NCBI GenBank assembly: GCA_015232315.1
Contig: JADFZZ010000003.1
Location: 286,275-340,684, forward strand
Source of the DNA: SAR324 cluster bacterium
GTDB taxonomy: Bacteria > SAR324 > NAC60-12
Direction of reading: 5' to 3'
Length of the DNA: 54,410 bases
A program made the translations under genes and the position numbers. The notes below the pieces were generated by a model. The model was not told where the DNA came from, ran no database searches, and worked only from the letters and a program-made list of their open reading frames with translations. Shown piece after piece: positions 54,348-54,410 of the stretch. The stretch's first letter is position 1. Each line of letters begins with the position of its first letter.

Positions 54348-54410
54348 TGAGGGTTTTCCTTTAAGTCTAACTACCCGGAAATATCATCAGAGCCGGGGGT
54401 ATTGCTGTTG
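54348..54410. other. right edge of window, no feature
   Basis: 63 bp beyond the IS6-family element. No gene, repeat or signal could be supported. Confidence 0.4.

Overview
The window is bacterial chromosome from a Gram-negative organism. It encodes an LPS heptosyltransferase, several lipoprotein signals with clear lipoboxes, outer-membrane beta-barrel proteins and a type IVa-like prepilin. Gene content (PurL with a PurS-like N-terminus plus separate PurQ, MtaB, large RCC1 and Calx-beta surface lipoproteins, a probable selenoprotein) fits a deltaproteobacteria-like or SAR324-like lineage. That placement is inference: no rRNA or other phylogenetic marker was analysed. No tRNA, rRNA or CRISPR array was seen.

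Layout. 1-7.1 kb: three exported proteins on the minus strand (a Calx-beta lipoprotein running off the left edge, a TolB/CsgG-like exported protein, a seven-blade RCC1 lipoprotein) around a plus-strand rhodanese-NifU fusion and an unknown protein. 7.2-15.8 kb: AI-2E family permease, small beta-barrel protein, pirin, a selenoprotein whose in-frame TGA sits at the redox-active position, then a membrane-anchored 1313-aa TPR protein paired with an outer-membrane barrel, reminiscent of a split PelB. 15.85-23.52 kb: a type I restriction-modification island (hsdM, broken rhuM, hsdS, REP-associated transposase, hsdR) bounded by near-perfect 23-bp inverted repeats. 23.2-27.4 kb: a gene remnant, an Hsp70 homologue, a small ORF and an orphan histidine kinase. 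27.9-36.1 kb: fructose-bisphosphate aldolase, threonine ammonia-lyase plus a small partner, a prepilin/lipoprotein/FlgT-like/mtaB run, and a dihaem cytochrome lipoprotein.

36.3-48.5 kb: sucrose-phosphatase-like HAD enzyme, YciH/SUI1, an IS982-type remnant, a Dabb-purL-purQ operon, two tandem DUF1640-like coiled-coil genes, and a compact minus-strand operon mutM - TAXI-like - rsmH - ybeY - LOG. It is followed by a heptosyltransferase and one of two copies of a GTAAGCGTTCAG-ended repeat. 48.5-54.4 kb: aldo/keto reductase, an AAA-ATPase-like fragment, leuA preceded by a recognisable leucine leader peptide and terminator (attenuation), a tandem universal stress protein, a Rossmann dehydrogenase and a frameshifted IS6-family element.

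The most notable items are the selenoprotein, the leuA attenuator, the repeat-bounded restriction-modification island with REP palindromes inside the transposase gene, and the TPR/barrel and pilin/lipoprotein/FlgT-like gene pairs of unknown function.
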